Shown: positions 1-8,439 of the stretch, piece by piece
Layout: each line of letters begins with the position of its first letter
How positions within the stretch are numbered: the stretch's first letter is position 1
Assembly: GCF_014193655.1 (NCBI RefSeq)
Contig: NZ_JACHZQ010000010.1
Span: 62,001 to 126,000 of the forward strand
Source: Rhizobium sp. BK313
GTDB taxonomy: Bacteria; Pseudomonadota; Alphaproteobacteria; Rhizobiales; Rhizobiaceae
Direction: 5' to 3'
Length of the DNA: 64,000 nt
Made by a program: the position numbers and the translations under genes
Notes under the pieces: generated by a model
Seen by the model: the letters and a program-made list of their open reading frames with translations, nothing else
The model's database searches: none
Told to the model about the DNA's origin: nothing

Positions 1-292
1 GAACCCCCGTCAGCATCTCTTTGATACTGCCAAGCTGCGAGTTCGGAAAGGTCTCGATCTTCATCTTGTTGGACGAAAGAGTTGCCACTTCCTCCGCGAA
101 CATCATCATGGCCTTGTGATAGTTCGAATCCGTCGGTTGCGGGTTGCCAAAGCGAAAGACGCGAGCCCGTTGAGCGAGCGCCGGCGTCGCAAGCCCCGCA
201 AACGTTAGCGTGGCCCCCGCTGCGGCCGACAGCTTGAGAAATTCGCGGCGGTTTGTCGCCGCTTCGCCGATTTTAAGATGCGTCTTTGCCAT
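1..292 (-). CDS. TRAP transporter substrate-binding protein (DctP family), N-terminal part
   Basis: Only the N-terminal ~97 residues are inside the window; the gene runs off the left edge. It starts MAKTHLKIGEAATNRREFLK, a twin-arginine-type leader (RREFLK) followed by an Ala/Leu-rich stretch and a TPALAQ cleavage site, then VFRFGNPQPTDSNYHKAMM, the usual beginning of a DctP periplasmic receptor. A GGGAGGG ribosome site lies a few bases before the ATG. It follows the fused DctQM permease by about 50 bp on the same strand, so it is the receptor of that transporter, catching a small organic acid or similar solute in the periplasm. The substrate cannot be read from the fragment. Confidence 0.9.
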   Translation of the reverse strand, partial: MAKTHLKIGEAATNRREFLKLSAAAGATLTFAGLATPALAQRARVFRFGNPQPTDSNYHKAMMMFAEEVATLSSNKMKIETFPNSQLGSIKEMLTGV

Positions 293-343
293 TATACCCT
301 CCCGGTATGATTGAGCTTATGCGTTTCTTAGCGATTGTGAGGA

Positions 344-2263
344 TCAGTGCATGCCAAACAGGCTTGGCAGCCAAGTCGTGATTTGCGGAAAGAGGATGAC
401 GACGACGACGCCCATAAGAAGGAACGCATTGTAGTACATGCTCGAGCGCATTGTTGCGTTGATGGGGGCTTCGCCGACTGTGCAGGCGATATAGAAGCCA
501 ATGCCGATCGGCGGCATCATGACACCAATGCCGGTCGCCATGATGATCAGGATGCCAAATTGCAGCGGATCAACGCCAAGCTTTACAGCAAGCGGCAGCA
601 GTATAGGTGCGGAGATCAGGATCGCAGGGAACCCTTCCAAAACAAAGCCGATCACGATCAACGCCGCGACGCTCACGAACAGAAAGATCGTTGGATTGAC
701 CGCCTTGCTGAAGAGGCTAACCATGGTGGCTCCAAGACCGTCGACGACGATGGCCTGGACCATGAGGTTGGCCATAGCGACCATCAGCAGCACCATACCC
801 GCGACCAAGGCCGCTTCCCGCAGGGCCCGCCAGCAGGAAGCCAATCCGACGCTGCGGTAAAAGATGAACGCCGCGGCAAATCCGTAGACAACGGCGAAGG
901 AGGAGGATTCGGTCGGCGAGGCGACCCCGCCGAGCAATCCGCCGATGACGATGACCGGCACGCCGAGCGCAGGGAGTGCCGGCGGTATGCTACGCGCGGC
1001 ACGGCGAAGATTGAAGGGCACGCCCGCGGGCCATTCTCGTGTGCGTCCCCGCAACACGACGCCAATGATCAACGCGATGGCCAGGATCGCGGCCGGCAAA
1101 AACCCTGCGACGAACAATGCTCCGACCGAAAGGCTTGTCACCGACCCCAAAATCAACATAGCAACGGATGGTGGAATGGTTTCGGACATGGCTGCGGATG
1201 CCGCCAGGACAGCGACGAATTCGGTTGAGGGATAATTGCGCTCGCGCATCGGGATTTTCATGACAGCCCCCACGGTCGCGATATCGGCTGCCTTCGAACC
1301 GCTGACGCCCGAAAAGACGTAGGTCGCAAGAATCTCGGCGATCAACAGCCCGCCTTTCCAGTGACCGACCCACTCCTGGACCATGTCGATCAGCTTGCGT
1401 GCCATGCCAGTGACATCCATCAGCGATCCGGCCACCATGAAGAAAGGAATGGCGAGCAGGACGAAACTGCTGATCCCATATTGATATGCCGACGGGATTC
1501 CGACGAGTGGCGCATCGCCGGTCATGACGAAATAGAGAGCGCCTCCGCTTGCCAGGATAAAGGGGATCGGCGTACCCGCCACGAATGCCAGGATCAGAAA
1601 GCCCAGGATCGGCAGGAAGGGATCGAGCTCAAGCGCGCCGGAATAATAGCCGCTGCGAAGGAGCAATACGAGCGCGCCGAGCGAAACGGTTACAGCCAAG
1701 GCGGCGCCGAGCGCCGCCCCGGAAACGTCCCACAATTTCTCCAGTGTGTAGACGATCGTCAACACAAGACCGATGCCGAGCCAGATCGCAACGGTGCCAA
1801 GCGACATTTGTAGAACCGGCAGCACTTGCCTAACCTGTGCGGCAAAGAAGGCTGGGAAGACCGAAAGCGAAAGAACGCAAAGCGCAATGACGAACAAGTA
1901 GCCGCAGCTCCTCAGAAGGTCACGCGGGAAGCCTGTCATCTGATCGATAACGGCCATATAGGCCATTCCGGAGGCGCGCCGCATAAAGGCCGGCGCCCCA
2001 AGGAATGTGATGATCGACAGCAGCAGCGTCGAGACGTCGGCAGCCCATGGCAAATCCTGACCAAGGATGAAGCGCAGCATCGTATTGGAGAAAGTCACAA
2101 CGATGTTGACGATGAGAGCAAGAACGACGAAAACCTCGATTGACAGCGCGAAGGCGTCGAGGGGACGGCGAAAGCGGTGACGAGCAATGTCGAGCCCCAG
2201 CGTTTCGAAATCCGGCCCCGAAATGGTGCTTTCGTCCTTGGCGGAAAATCGGTTCAAGGTCAT
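344..2263 (-). CDS. TRAP transporter fused small/large permease (DctQM)
   Basis: 639 residues, the length expected for a fused DctQ-DctM permease. Residues ~40-190 hold the four-helix DctQ part and ~200-639 the DctM part with about a dozen hydrophobic helices. Typical DctM strings are visible: FSGVSGSKAADIATVG, AAMSETIPPS, GGLLGGVASPTESSS and the C-terminal GIGVMMPPIGIGFYI. It drives secondary uptake of a ligand carried by the DctP receptor encoded just downstream. Its ATG overlaps the stop of the upstream hydrolase gene (ATGA), so the two are translationally coupled. The fusion is common in rhizobia and is not a sequencing artefact, since the linker is in frame. Confidence 0.95.
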   Translation of the reverse strand: MTLNRFSAKDESTISGPDFETLGLDIARHRFRRPLDAFALSIEVFVVLALIVNIVVTFSNTMLRFILGQDLPWAADVSTLLLSIITFLGAPAFMRRASGMAYMAVIDQMTGFPRDLLRSCGYLFVIALCVLSLSVFPAFFAAQVRQVLPVLQMSLGTVAIWLGIGLVLTIVYTLEKLWDVSGAALGAALAVTVSLGALVLLLRSGYYSGALELDPFLPILGFLILAFVAGTPIPFILASGGALYFVMTGDAPLVGIPSAYQYGISSFVLLAIPFFMVAGSLMDVTGMARKLIDMVQEWVGHWKGGLLIAEILATYVFSGVSGSKAADIATVGAVMKIPMRERNYPSTEFVAVLAASAAMSETIPPSVAMLILGSVTSLSVGALFVAGFLPAAILAIALIIGVVLRGRTREWPAGVPFNLRRAARSIPPALPALGVPVIVIGGLLGGVASPTESSSFAVVYGFAAAFIFYRSVGLASCWRALREAALVAGMVLLMVAMANLMVQAIVVDGLGATMVSLFSKAVNPTIFLFVSVAALIVIGFVLEGFPAILISAPILLPLAVKLGVDPLQFGILIIMATGIGVMMPPIGIGFYIACTVGEAPINATMRSSMYYNAFLLMGVVVVILFPQITTWLPSLFGMH

Positions 2264-3015
2264 GACGGCTGTTCCGGCGTGTGTTCAAGCAGAAAATCCC
2301 GGGCGCGTTCAACGGCTGCATCCCGATATTTCGGTCCCTTCCATGGGGTCAGCACCTCGGCCCTTGTGAGGCGCGCGAGATCGGCCGAAACCGTCACCGG
2401 ATGCATGGTATCGTCGCCAGGCATCAACAGCGTGGGAACGGACGAGGTCGCCGTATATTCACGGGTCACGCTGAAGATGAAGTCGGTCGCGAACATCCGC
2501 TCGCCTGCCGCGCGCAAGAGCGATGCGTCGATATCCGGCCGGTTCGCAAGCGTCGATTTCCAATGTGCGACCTCGCCATCGACGGTCGCTCGATTGGTCT
2601 CACTGAGACCGATCGGGTTTTGCAGGACCTGCGCCGATATTGTCCCAGGTGCGGCTTGTTCCAAGGCAAGCGCGAAGGAAACGCCGATGCACCCGCCCAT
2701 GACATGGCATTTTTCGATCCCGAGATGCTGCAGGAGCGCCAGATAATCGGCGGTGTAGGAAGACCAATCGTAATCAGGCCCGACGCTCGCGCGAGAACGG
2801 CCAGCGTTGCGGACATCTAAACGAACAACGCGAAAATGCGGTTCAAACAATGGAATGGGATCACGCCAGTCTTGCTCAACGCCCGGGCGAGATGGGTTCG
2901 TGTACCAACGCTCTATGCGCGATCCGAGAAATCCGGGCGCGAACAGCAAGACCGGATAGCCCTGCCCGCTCTCCTCATAGAATATCTCTCCATCGTTTAC
3001 CGAAAGTATCGGCAT
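2260..3015 (-). CDS. alpha/beta hydrolase with Cys at the nucleophile position
   Basis: 251 residues with an alpha/beta-hydrolase fold: oxyanion region LLFAPGF near residue 24, nucleophile elbow HVMGGCIGVS with Cys109 where most relatives carry Ser, and a late His in GDDTMHP. A GxCxG elbow is known from dienelactone hydrolases but the rest looks like an ordinary small esterase/lactonase. The ATG at 3015 was chosen because GGGAGGATGGG sits directly before it; an open frame continues upstream without a ribosome site. The gene is first in a hydrolase-DctQM-DctP operon and faces a LysR gene, which suggests it cleaves a substrate brought in by the TRAP transporter. The substrate is unknown. Confidence 0.85.
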   Translation of the reverse strand: MPILSVNDGEIFYEESGQGYPVLLFAPGFLGSRIERWYTNPSRPGVEQDWRDPIPLFEPHFRVVRLDVRNAGRSRASVGPDYDWSSYTADYLALLQHLGIEKCHVMGGCIGVSFALALEQAAPGTISAQVLQNPIGLSETNRATVDGEVAHWKSTLANRPDIDASLLRAAGERMFATDFIFSVTREYTATSSVPTLLMPGDDTMHPVTVSADLARLTRAEVLTPWKGPKYRDAAVERARDFLLEHTPEQPS

Positions 3016-3076
3016 CCCATCCTCCCAAGACGTATTATCGATCCTCGGTGAGATAGATAGCACCATGCGAGCGCGG

Positions 3077-3121
3077 GAAAAAATCGATTGTTTTCCGCCA
3101 TTGCGATTGATAAAATCAATC
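3077..3121. promoter_or_regulatory. candidate LysR operator region
   Basis: The hydrolase/LysR intergenic gap holds a near-palindrome GAAAAAATCGATTGTTTTC (3077-3095) and, ending at the LysR start codon, a perfect inverted repeat GATTGAT-AAA-ATCAATC (3105-3121). The first recurs almost unchanged upstream of the oxidoreductase gene at 5327-5343. Confidence 0.55.
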
Positions 3122-4021
3122 ATGGCTATCACGCTTGCCCAAGTTCGCGCTTTTGAGCGCATCGCTCGTCTCGGAAGCTTTCACGCTGCCGCGCAACACG
3201 TCGGCATTACCCAGCCGAGCATTTCACACCGTATCCAGGACCTGGAAGCGATCCTGGGAACTGAGCTGTTTATCCGCAACGGTCCGCGCATTACGCTCAC
3301 AGCGGATGGTCACTCTTTTCTCGAATATGCAGACCGGCTGTTGGAAACTGCCGACGAAGCTGCGGTTCGATTTAAGAAGCGCAATCCTCTGCTTGGTCTT
3401 TTGAGATTGGGCGTAAACGAAAGTTTTGCCCACGTCTGCCTTACCGACCTGATGAGCCATCTGGAACAACAGTACCCAAAGCTGATGACATCCGTGACGG
3501 TAGGCGACACTGGAATGATCAGCGGGCTTTTGAACGACCACCAGCTCGACATTGCCGTCATTTCCGAACCCGGTGTGGCGAGCCACATTCAGCGCGTGCC
3601 AATTGGACGAAACGAACTGGCGTGGGTCGCCAGCAGCAAACTGAAACTGCCTTCGGGAATTCTCACGCCAAGCGATCTCGCGCAAAATCACGTTATCGTT
3701 AGCCCCCAGACGGCGCGCCTTCATACGACGATGACAAATTGGTTCTCGCTCGGCGGCCGCCCACCCAGTCGTGTCAGTACCTGCAACAGCCTGTCGGTCA
3801 CACTGCTAATGATCAAAAGTGGGTTTGCGATAGGTCTTGTTCCCGTGCGCGTCGTCGCCGAGGAGCTTGCGAGAGGCGAACTCGTCGCCGTTCCGGTGAC
3901 AGTTCCAGTCGAGGCGCACCGCGTCTTTCTCTGCTATCAGATCGTCGAGTTCGGTCCGGATCTTGAGGCCATTGTCGCCGTGACCAAAGAACTTATCTCC
4001 CATCATCAGCTGTTTCGATAG
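3122..4021 (+). CDS. LysR-family transcriptional regulator
   Basis: 299 residues from the ATG at 3122. The N-terminal winged helix-turn-helix (residues ~1-60: TLAQVRAFERIARLGSFHAA, ITQPSISHRIQDLE) and the later effector-binding domain are standard for the family. An upstream ATG at 3065 would add 19 residues not typical of LysR proteins. It is divergent from the hydrolase-TRAP operon and converges on the oxidoreductase gene; matching palindromes in front of both targets suggest it controls both. The effector is unknown, probably the TRAP substrate or its product. Confidence 0.93.
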   Translation: MAITLAQVRAFERIARLGSFHAAAQHVGITQPSISHRIQDLEAILGTELFIRNGPRITLTADGHSFLEYADRLLETADEAAVRFKKRNPLLGLLRLGVNESFAHVCLTDLMSHLEQQYPKLMTSVTVGDTGMISGLLNDHQLDIAVISEPGVASHIQRVPIGRNELAWVASSKLKLPSGILTPSDLAQNHVIVSPQTARLHTTMTNWFSLGGRPPSRVSTCNSLSVTLLMIKSGFAIGLVPVRVVAEELARGELVAVPVTVPVEAHRVFLCYQIVEFGPDLEAIVAVTKELISHHQLFR

Positions 4022-4027
4022 AGCGCG

Positions 4028-4062
4028 CAGCTATCATAGCGCTCATTGCTCCATGATAGCTG
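4028..4062. terminator. bidirectional stem-loop between convergent genes
   Basis: CAGCTATCAT and ATGATAGCTG form a perfect 10-bp stem with a 15-nt loop between the ends of the LysR gene and the oppositely oriented oxidoreductase gene. There is no clear T-run, so termination is inferred from position. Confidence 0.5.
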
Positions 4063-4081
4063 ATGATGACGACAGTCGACG

Positions 4082-5188
4082 TTAGATGTAGCTTTGGCGG
4101 GTTCCGGAAGAAGATGATTTTTCGATCGCCTCAATCAATCGATGACGCACCAGCGCATCGGCAAACCGCGGGACGTGAGATGTCCCGTTGACGATATCCT
4201 TGCGCAGGAGCGCATAAGCATGCGCCAGAGTGTAGAACATATCCACCGGCGTGCTACCATTTACCAGTTTATAGGCGTCCGGAATTTCCAGCTCCGTGAG
4301 CTTGCCGCCGTTGCCCTCACCATGTTGTATGCGCAAATCGCTGTATTGAAGCCGCCCATGATTGCCTGTCACCACCAAATCGCCCTTGGTGCCATTGATC
4401 TCCCAGAGGAAGTTTGCAACAGACGAGCTGCCGGAACGATAATGCACGGCAGCAACCGCTCCGTTTTGGAGTGTTCCGGTGACCGCGATCTGATCGTCGA
4501 TCGTCTTCTCAACCAATTCGCCGGTATCCGTGCGTGGCACCATCGGGAAACGGGTTGCGAGCGTCGCTGAAACCTCAGCGAATTCCCCGAGGCACCAGCA
4601 CAGGCCGTCAATGGTGTGGCCAAACTGGACGGTCAACATAGACACGCCGTTTTTCCGATCGAGACCATAAACCAAGCGAGGTTCGATCTTGTCCCCCCAC
4701 GCACCTGCCGATCCAACGAGGGTGGTCGAAACCACATCCCCGATGTGCCCAGCTTTCACCAAATCGCGAAGGTAGCGCACAGCCGGTGATGCCCGCCCCT
4801 GCAAGCCGGTGAAACCGCGAATGTCTTTAGCATTCGCAAGAGAGCTTATAGCCTCGGCATCCGAGCGGCCGTTGCCGAGCGGCCATTCGCAATAGACCTG
4901 TTTGCCGGCATCTAGCGCTGCGGTGACCAGTGCCCGGTGTTGGGGGACCCTGACGGCCACGACCACGAGATCGACATCGGGATGCTCTGCAAGCGCTTTC
5001 GGATCGTCGAAGAAGGCCGGTACATGATGAATTTCTGCCGCCTTTGCGGCCGTTTTTATATTGGATGTTGCAAGAGCGACGATATCAAAGCCTGACGCGG
5101 CCTTGAGCGCTGGAACATGAGCCCTGGCCGCCCATGAGTCTGCGCCGCTCAAGCCGATGATACCAACCCCGATTGTGCCGTTTGCCAT
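4082..5188 (-). CDS. Gfo/Idh/MocA-family oxidoreductase (Gal80-like)
   Basis: 368 residues. An N-terminal Rossmann fold (VGIIGLSGADSW near residue 8, then DVDLVVVAVRVPQH and YCEWPLGNG) is followed by the alpha/beta substrate domain. The usual EKP motif is EWPLGNG here, the form seen in Gal80p-like members. The start at 5188 is preceded by GGAG at proper spacing; the longer frame begins with residues atypical of the family. It would use NAD(P) to oxidise or reduce a sugar-like or cyclic polyol substrate. It ends tail to tail with the LysR gene and shares an upstream palindrome with the TRAP operon, so it probably acts in the same pathway. Confidence 0.88.
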   Translation of the reverse strand: MANGTIGVGIIGLSGADSWAARAHVPALKAASGFDIVALATSNIKTAAKAAEIHHVPAFFDDPKALAEHPDVDLVVVAVRVPQHRALVTAALDAGKQVYCEWPLGNGRSDAEAISSLANAKDIRGFTGLQGRASPAVRYLRDLVKAGHIGDVVSTTLVGSAGAWGDKIEPRLVYGLDRKNGVSMLTVQFGHTIDGLCWCLGEFAEVSATLATRFPMVPRTDTGELVEKTIDDQIAVTGTLQNGAVAAVHYRSGSSSVANFLWEINGTKGDLVVTGNHGRLQYSDLRIQHGEGNGGKLTELEIPDAYKLVNGSTPVDMFYTLAHAYALLRKDIVNGTSHVPRFADALVRHRLIEAIEKSSSSGTRQSYI

Positions 5189-5326
5189 TTTGCTTCTCCA
5201 TGAAATTCGCTCGGCGGCCGTTGTCATCTCATCCAGCCGTATCATCCCGTCTATGCCGGGATTTGATTTACGATAGGGGATGAGAAAACCAGCCTGCGGC
5301 CTACGCTATCGAATTGCGGACAAGTA

Positions 5327-5343
5327 GAAAAATCGATTGTTTC
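5327..5343. promoter_or_regulatory. second copy of the candidate LysR operator
   Basis: GAAAAATCGATTGTTTC matches the site at 3077-3095 except for one fewer A and T in the flanking runs. It lies about 140 bp upstream of the oxidoreductase start codon. Confidence 0.5.
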
Positions 5344-6036
5344 TCTCGTCTCAATCGAAATTTTGTATCAATGCATTGTGCATTGCGCCCCTCGTCGCTT
5401 GAACAGGGAGGTTAGATCCCGACACCTAATGTCGGACCCAACGTAACTTACAGCAAGTTGGTAGCGTGTCGAAAGAAACCGGGAAGAGCCGATGTGGTGT
5501 CACCTTACCTTTCTGAAAACGCGTTTTGCTCCTGGGGCTTGATTGGTGTTCTCAGTATGCTGATTTCTGGAATCGCTGATGTACCGCTTGACCAAGGACA
5601 CTTGGAGTTGAAAGGTACTGGAAATCTCCGAAACTGGCGGACCTTCTGACCGCCCCTTCTGGTATCTCCTTAATTTTTATTCGGATAACTCAATGATTTC
5701 GAAACAATTATCAATTTCGGATCTTACCGGCGGATTTGCTCCTGCCCAGCCAGTTTCGAGGGCCTATTGACCGGCCGCCTCAGCGATCGCATGGATCATC
5801 GCGGCGGCTGGAGGTGCACCGGGGTTCCATATGGCCGACCGATCGCTCACCCAGCTTGGCCGCTCGGCCTCCGGGCGCGATCATTCATCGCGTTGCAGCA
5901 GTACCGCTGTCTCCAGAAGCTACTATCTCGCTCGAGCAGCATCTGCCGTCTTTCCCATTTACGCGGTCGTTGACCGTGGCGTCTGCTGCGCGCAGCCAGA
6001 CATCGAGCATCGTGTTGTCGCGGCGTTGCCCCTTGA
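5344..6036. other. gene-free stretch
   Basis: No open frame here has a convincing ribosome site or a recognisable product. Several short frames overlap in GC-rich sequence at 5740-6036. A reverse-strand frame ending near 5767 reads WNPGAPPAAAMIHAIAEAAG, which could be the tail of a decayed gene, but I do not recognise it. Confidence 0.4.
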
Positions 6037-6975
6037 TTAGCACCGCTGATTTGGATCAATGATCCGCAGGGAGCCATCGCATAGGCGTTCGATCTCGCGC
6101 ATTACGGTTTTCGCCGCCGGCGTCAACGGCCGGTGGACGCTGTAATAGAGTCCAACGGTTCTTTCCAGATGTTCCGAAATTATAGGCAGGCAACGAAGCG
6201 TTCCGGCGTTCATCTCAGGCTCAATGGTGTGGGCGGGCATTAGCCCAAGCGCATCACTGGTAGCCATAACGGTTTTGGCGAATTGGACCGATGCGCATTC
6301 GACCTGCGCGCGCGGCGGTTCTATTCCGGATTCCTTGAACAGCAGGCCGAGAATGGGACGGTGCGCCGTGCCGACAACCGGGTGCACCCACGGGAACTTG
6401 ATTAGATCGGCGCATGTGACCGTGTCTGGACCGTCCAGAGGGTGGCCGGCCCTTGCGATGATGCGCAACTGATCTCGCAGCACGATCCGATAGCGCAGGG
6501 TAGGATCGGTATCCGGCTCGAAACCGTCGGCCATAGCTATAACGAAGTCATATTCACGCCGGCGGATGGCCGACATCAATTCACTATGTACACCCTCATA
6601 AACCCGGATTTCCACATCCGGCAGAAACTTTATCACCTGCGCGATGGCGCGAGCAAAGAGATTGCCGGATATGCTAGGAAGGACACCGATTTTAACATGG
6701 GCCTTGCCGTTTCCGCTGAGTTGGCGGATTTCGGCGCGCGCATGCTCCATTTCGGCTGTCACTGCCCGAGCATGAGCATAGAGCGAACGGCCGAACTCCG
6801 TCATCGTCACCCCGGAATTCGACCGCACCAACAGCTCAACCTCAAGTTCCTTCTCCAACAGCCGCAGGCTCTTGGTGAGAGCCGGCTGCGATATGCGCAA
6901 CGACTGTGCTGCCTTGCTGATGCTGCCCTGATCGACCGTTTCGGTGAAGTGCAGAAGCTTGCGCGTATCCATCAT
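6037..6975 (-). CDS. LysR-family transcriptional regulator
   Basis: 312 residues with the N-terminal helix-turn-helix (KLLHFTETVDQGSISKAAQS, ISQPALTKSLRLLEKE) and a LysR substrate-binding domain. The family resemblance is closest to aromatic-catabolism activators, judged only by general look. Two adjacent ATGs (6975 and 6972) are possible starts. It is divergent from the NTF2-like/FAH-type pair across a 98-bp gap, and an inverted repeat directly abuts its start codon, so it probably regulates itself and the pair. Confidence 0.93.
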   Translation of the reverse strand: MMDTRKLLHFTETVDQGSISKAAQSLRISQPALTKSLRLLEKELEVELLVRSNSGVTMTEFGRSLYAHARAVTAEMEHARAEIRQLSGNGKAHVKIGVLPSISGNLFARAIAQVIKFLPDVEIRVYEGVHSELMSAIRRREYDFVIAMADGFEPDTDPTLRYRIVLRDQLRIIARAGHPLDGPDTVTCADLIKFPWVHPVVGTAHRPILGLLFKESGIEPPRAQVECASVQFAKTVMATSDALGLMPAHTIEPEMNAGTLRCLPIISEHLERTVGLYYSVHRPLTPAAKTVMREIERLCDGSLRIIDPNQRC

Positions 6976-6990
6976 ATAACTCAGAGTTAT
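6976..6990. promoter_or_regulatory. palindrome abutting the LysR start (candidate operator)
   Basis: ATAACTC-A-GAGTTAT is a perfect 7+1+7 inverted repeat with the LysR T-N11-A layout. It lies in the divergent gap immediately before the LysR ATG. Confidence 0.5.
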
Positions 6991-7073
6991 GCCTCGATTG
7001 CATTAGATATGAAGCATCCGGGGGCGGCAAGTGCTATGCGGTGCAGCCAAATGTTCAATAAAGGAGTGCTGAT

Positions 7074-7499
7074 ATGAGCACTACCACAAATTCCGCAGTC
7101 TCGACGGAAGTCGAAATGCTCGTCCTCGATTTCCTTATGGGGCTCGACACAGGTGACTTCGAAGCAATGACGGATTGCATGGCGCCGGATGGCATATGGT
7201 ACCGGCAAGGCAAGGTCCTGCGTGGTCATGCCATGGTCCTCGAAGCGCTGGCGGCGCGCGGCAGCGATGTACGCACCGCCCATCTCATCACCAATTTCCG
7301 GCTGGTTTCAGCGGACGGTGTCTCAGCCGAAACGCAGTGCTACATGGTTGCCCATCGCCATGATGGCCCGACCCGAGAGGATGAGCCATCGCCTATGAAT
7401 GTCCCCTTTTCAATAGCACTCTACCGGTGCCGCTTTGTGGTGCTCGACGGGAAATGGAAAATCGCAGAAATCCAGTCGCTGCCACGTTTTCGACGGTGA
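7074..7499 (+). CDS. NTF2-like (SnoaL-type) protein
   Basis: 141 residues, the size of a single NTF2-like cone domain. VLDFLMGLDTGDFEAMTDCM and WYRQGKVLRGHAMVLEAL match the start of SnoaL/ketosteroid-isomerase-type folds, and FSIALYRCRFVVLDGKWKIAE the final strands. AGGAG lies at good spacing before the ATG. Members act as isomerases, hydratases or simple ligand pockets. It sits 13 bp before the FAH-family gene and would share its transcript, suggesting a step next to that hydrolase. The specific reaction is not evident. Confidence 0.8.
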   Translation: MSTTTNSAVSTEVEMLVLDFLMGLDTGDFEAMTDCMAPDGIWYRQGKVLRGHAMVLEALAARGSDVRTAHLITNFRLVSADGVSAETQCYMVAHRHDGPTREDEPSPMNVPFSIALYRCRFVVLDGKWKIAEIQSLPRFRR

Positions 7500-7512
7500 A
7501 AGGTATACGCTC

Positions 7513-8352
7513 ATGAAGTTGCTCAGCTACAAGACAGCCGGCAAACAATCGTACGGCGCATTGAAAAATGACGGGATCATCGATCTCAAGGACCGGCTGG
7601 GGCAGCCGACACTACGCGCAGCGATTGCCGCCGGCTTGCTGGATTCGATTGCGGGCAGGGTCGATGGCCTGAAGCCCGATTATGCCTTCTCCGATATCGA
7701 GTTGATGATACCGGTACCGGATGCCGGAAAGATCATCTGCATAGGCCGCAACTATCGAGGGCATGTGGCGGAGGGAGGCCAGCCGCTACCGAAGACGCCC
7801 AGTACCTTTATTCGTGTCCACAGCTCTTTCGTCGCTCCGGGCGAAGCCATGATGCGCCCCAGACTATCAGACCAATTCGATTATGAGGGCGAACTCGCAC
7901 TTGTCATTGGAAGAGCCGGCAAGCATATCCGCCGCGAGCACGCCTTCGACTACATTGCCGGATACACCTGCCTTCATGAAGGCAGCATCCGGGACTATCA
8001 GTTCGGGCACGCGTTGGCTGTCGGCAAGAATTTCGATAAAACCGGCAGCATCGGCCCCTGGCTGGTGACACGCGACGACATACCGGATGTCTCGACGCTG
8101 ACCTTGACCACCACCTTGAACGGTGTGCAGGTTCAGCACACTAAGACCGATGATTTCATATTCGATATTCCCGCGATCCTCGCCTATGTCTCCGGCTTTA
8201 TGGAGCTTGTACCCGGCGATGTGATCGCCACCGGCACACCCGAGGGCGTCGGCTTTGCACGCAAGCCGCCGCTGTGGCTCAAACCCGGAGACAAAGTCGA
8301 GGTTGCCATAACCTCGATCGGCGTACTGAGAAACTCTGTTGTAGGGGAATAG
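7513..8352 (+). CDS. fumarylacetoacetate hydrolase (FAH) family protein
   Basis: 279 residues. The conserved core is present: IICIGRNYRGHVAE, PSTFIRVHSSFVAPGE, DYEGELALVIGRAGKHI with the metal-binding acidic residues, and DVIATGTPEGVGFARKPP near the end. Such proteins hydrolyse or decarboxylate 2,4-diketo acids or isomerise oxo-enoates in aromatic or sugar-acid breakdown, using a divalent metal. The ATG at 7513 follows the NTF2-like gene closely. The pair faces a LysR regulator, making a small catabolic unit. The exact diketo acid is unknown. Confidence 0.9.
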   Translation: MKLLSYKTAGKQSYGALKNDGIIDLKDRLGQPTLRAAIAAGLLDSIAGRVDGLKPDYAFSDIELMIPVPDAGKIICIGRNYRGHVAEGGQPLPKTPSTFIRVHSSFVAPGEAMMRPRLSDQFDYEGELALVIGRAGKHIRREHAFDYIAGYTCLHEGSIRDYQFGHALAVGKNFDKTGSIGPWLVTRDDIPDVSTLTLTTTLNGVQVQHTKTDDFIFDIPAILAYVSGFMELVPGDVIATGTPEGVGFARKPPLWLKPGDKVEVAITSIGVLRNSVVGE

Positions 8353-8439
8353 TCGATTTCGATAGAAAACTGGAGCCGTGCCGGCGCGGCTAGTGGTGCC
8401 TGGAGCCGGAGATACTCACCACATGATGGCCGTCATGAT

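Noticed and set aside
347..1235. Long forward-strand frames opposite the DctQM gene
   Set aside because: Composition is very rich in Asp/Arg/His and matches no family; they mirror a clear membrane-protein gene on the other strand.
5458..5649. 63-aa frame between the two LysR loci
   Set aside because: No ribosome site, no recognisable motif, and surrounding DNA is non-coding in look.
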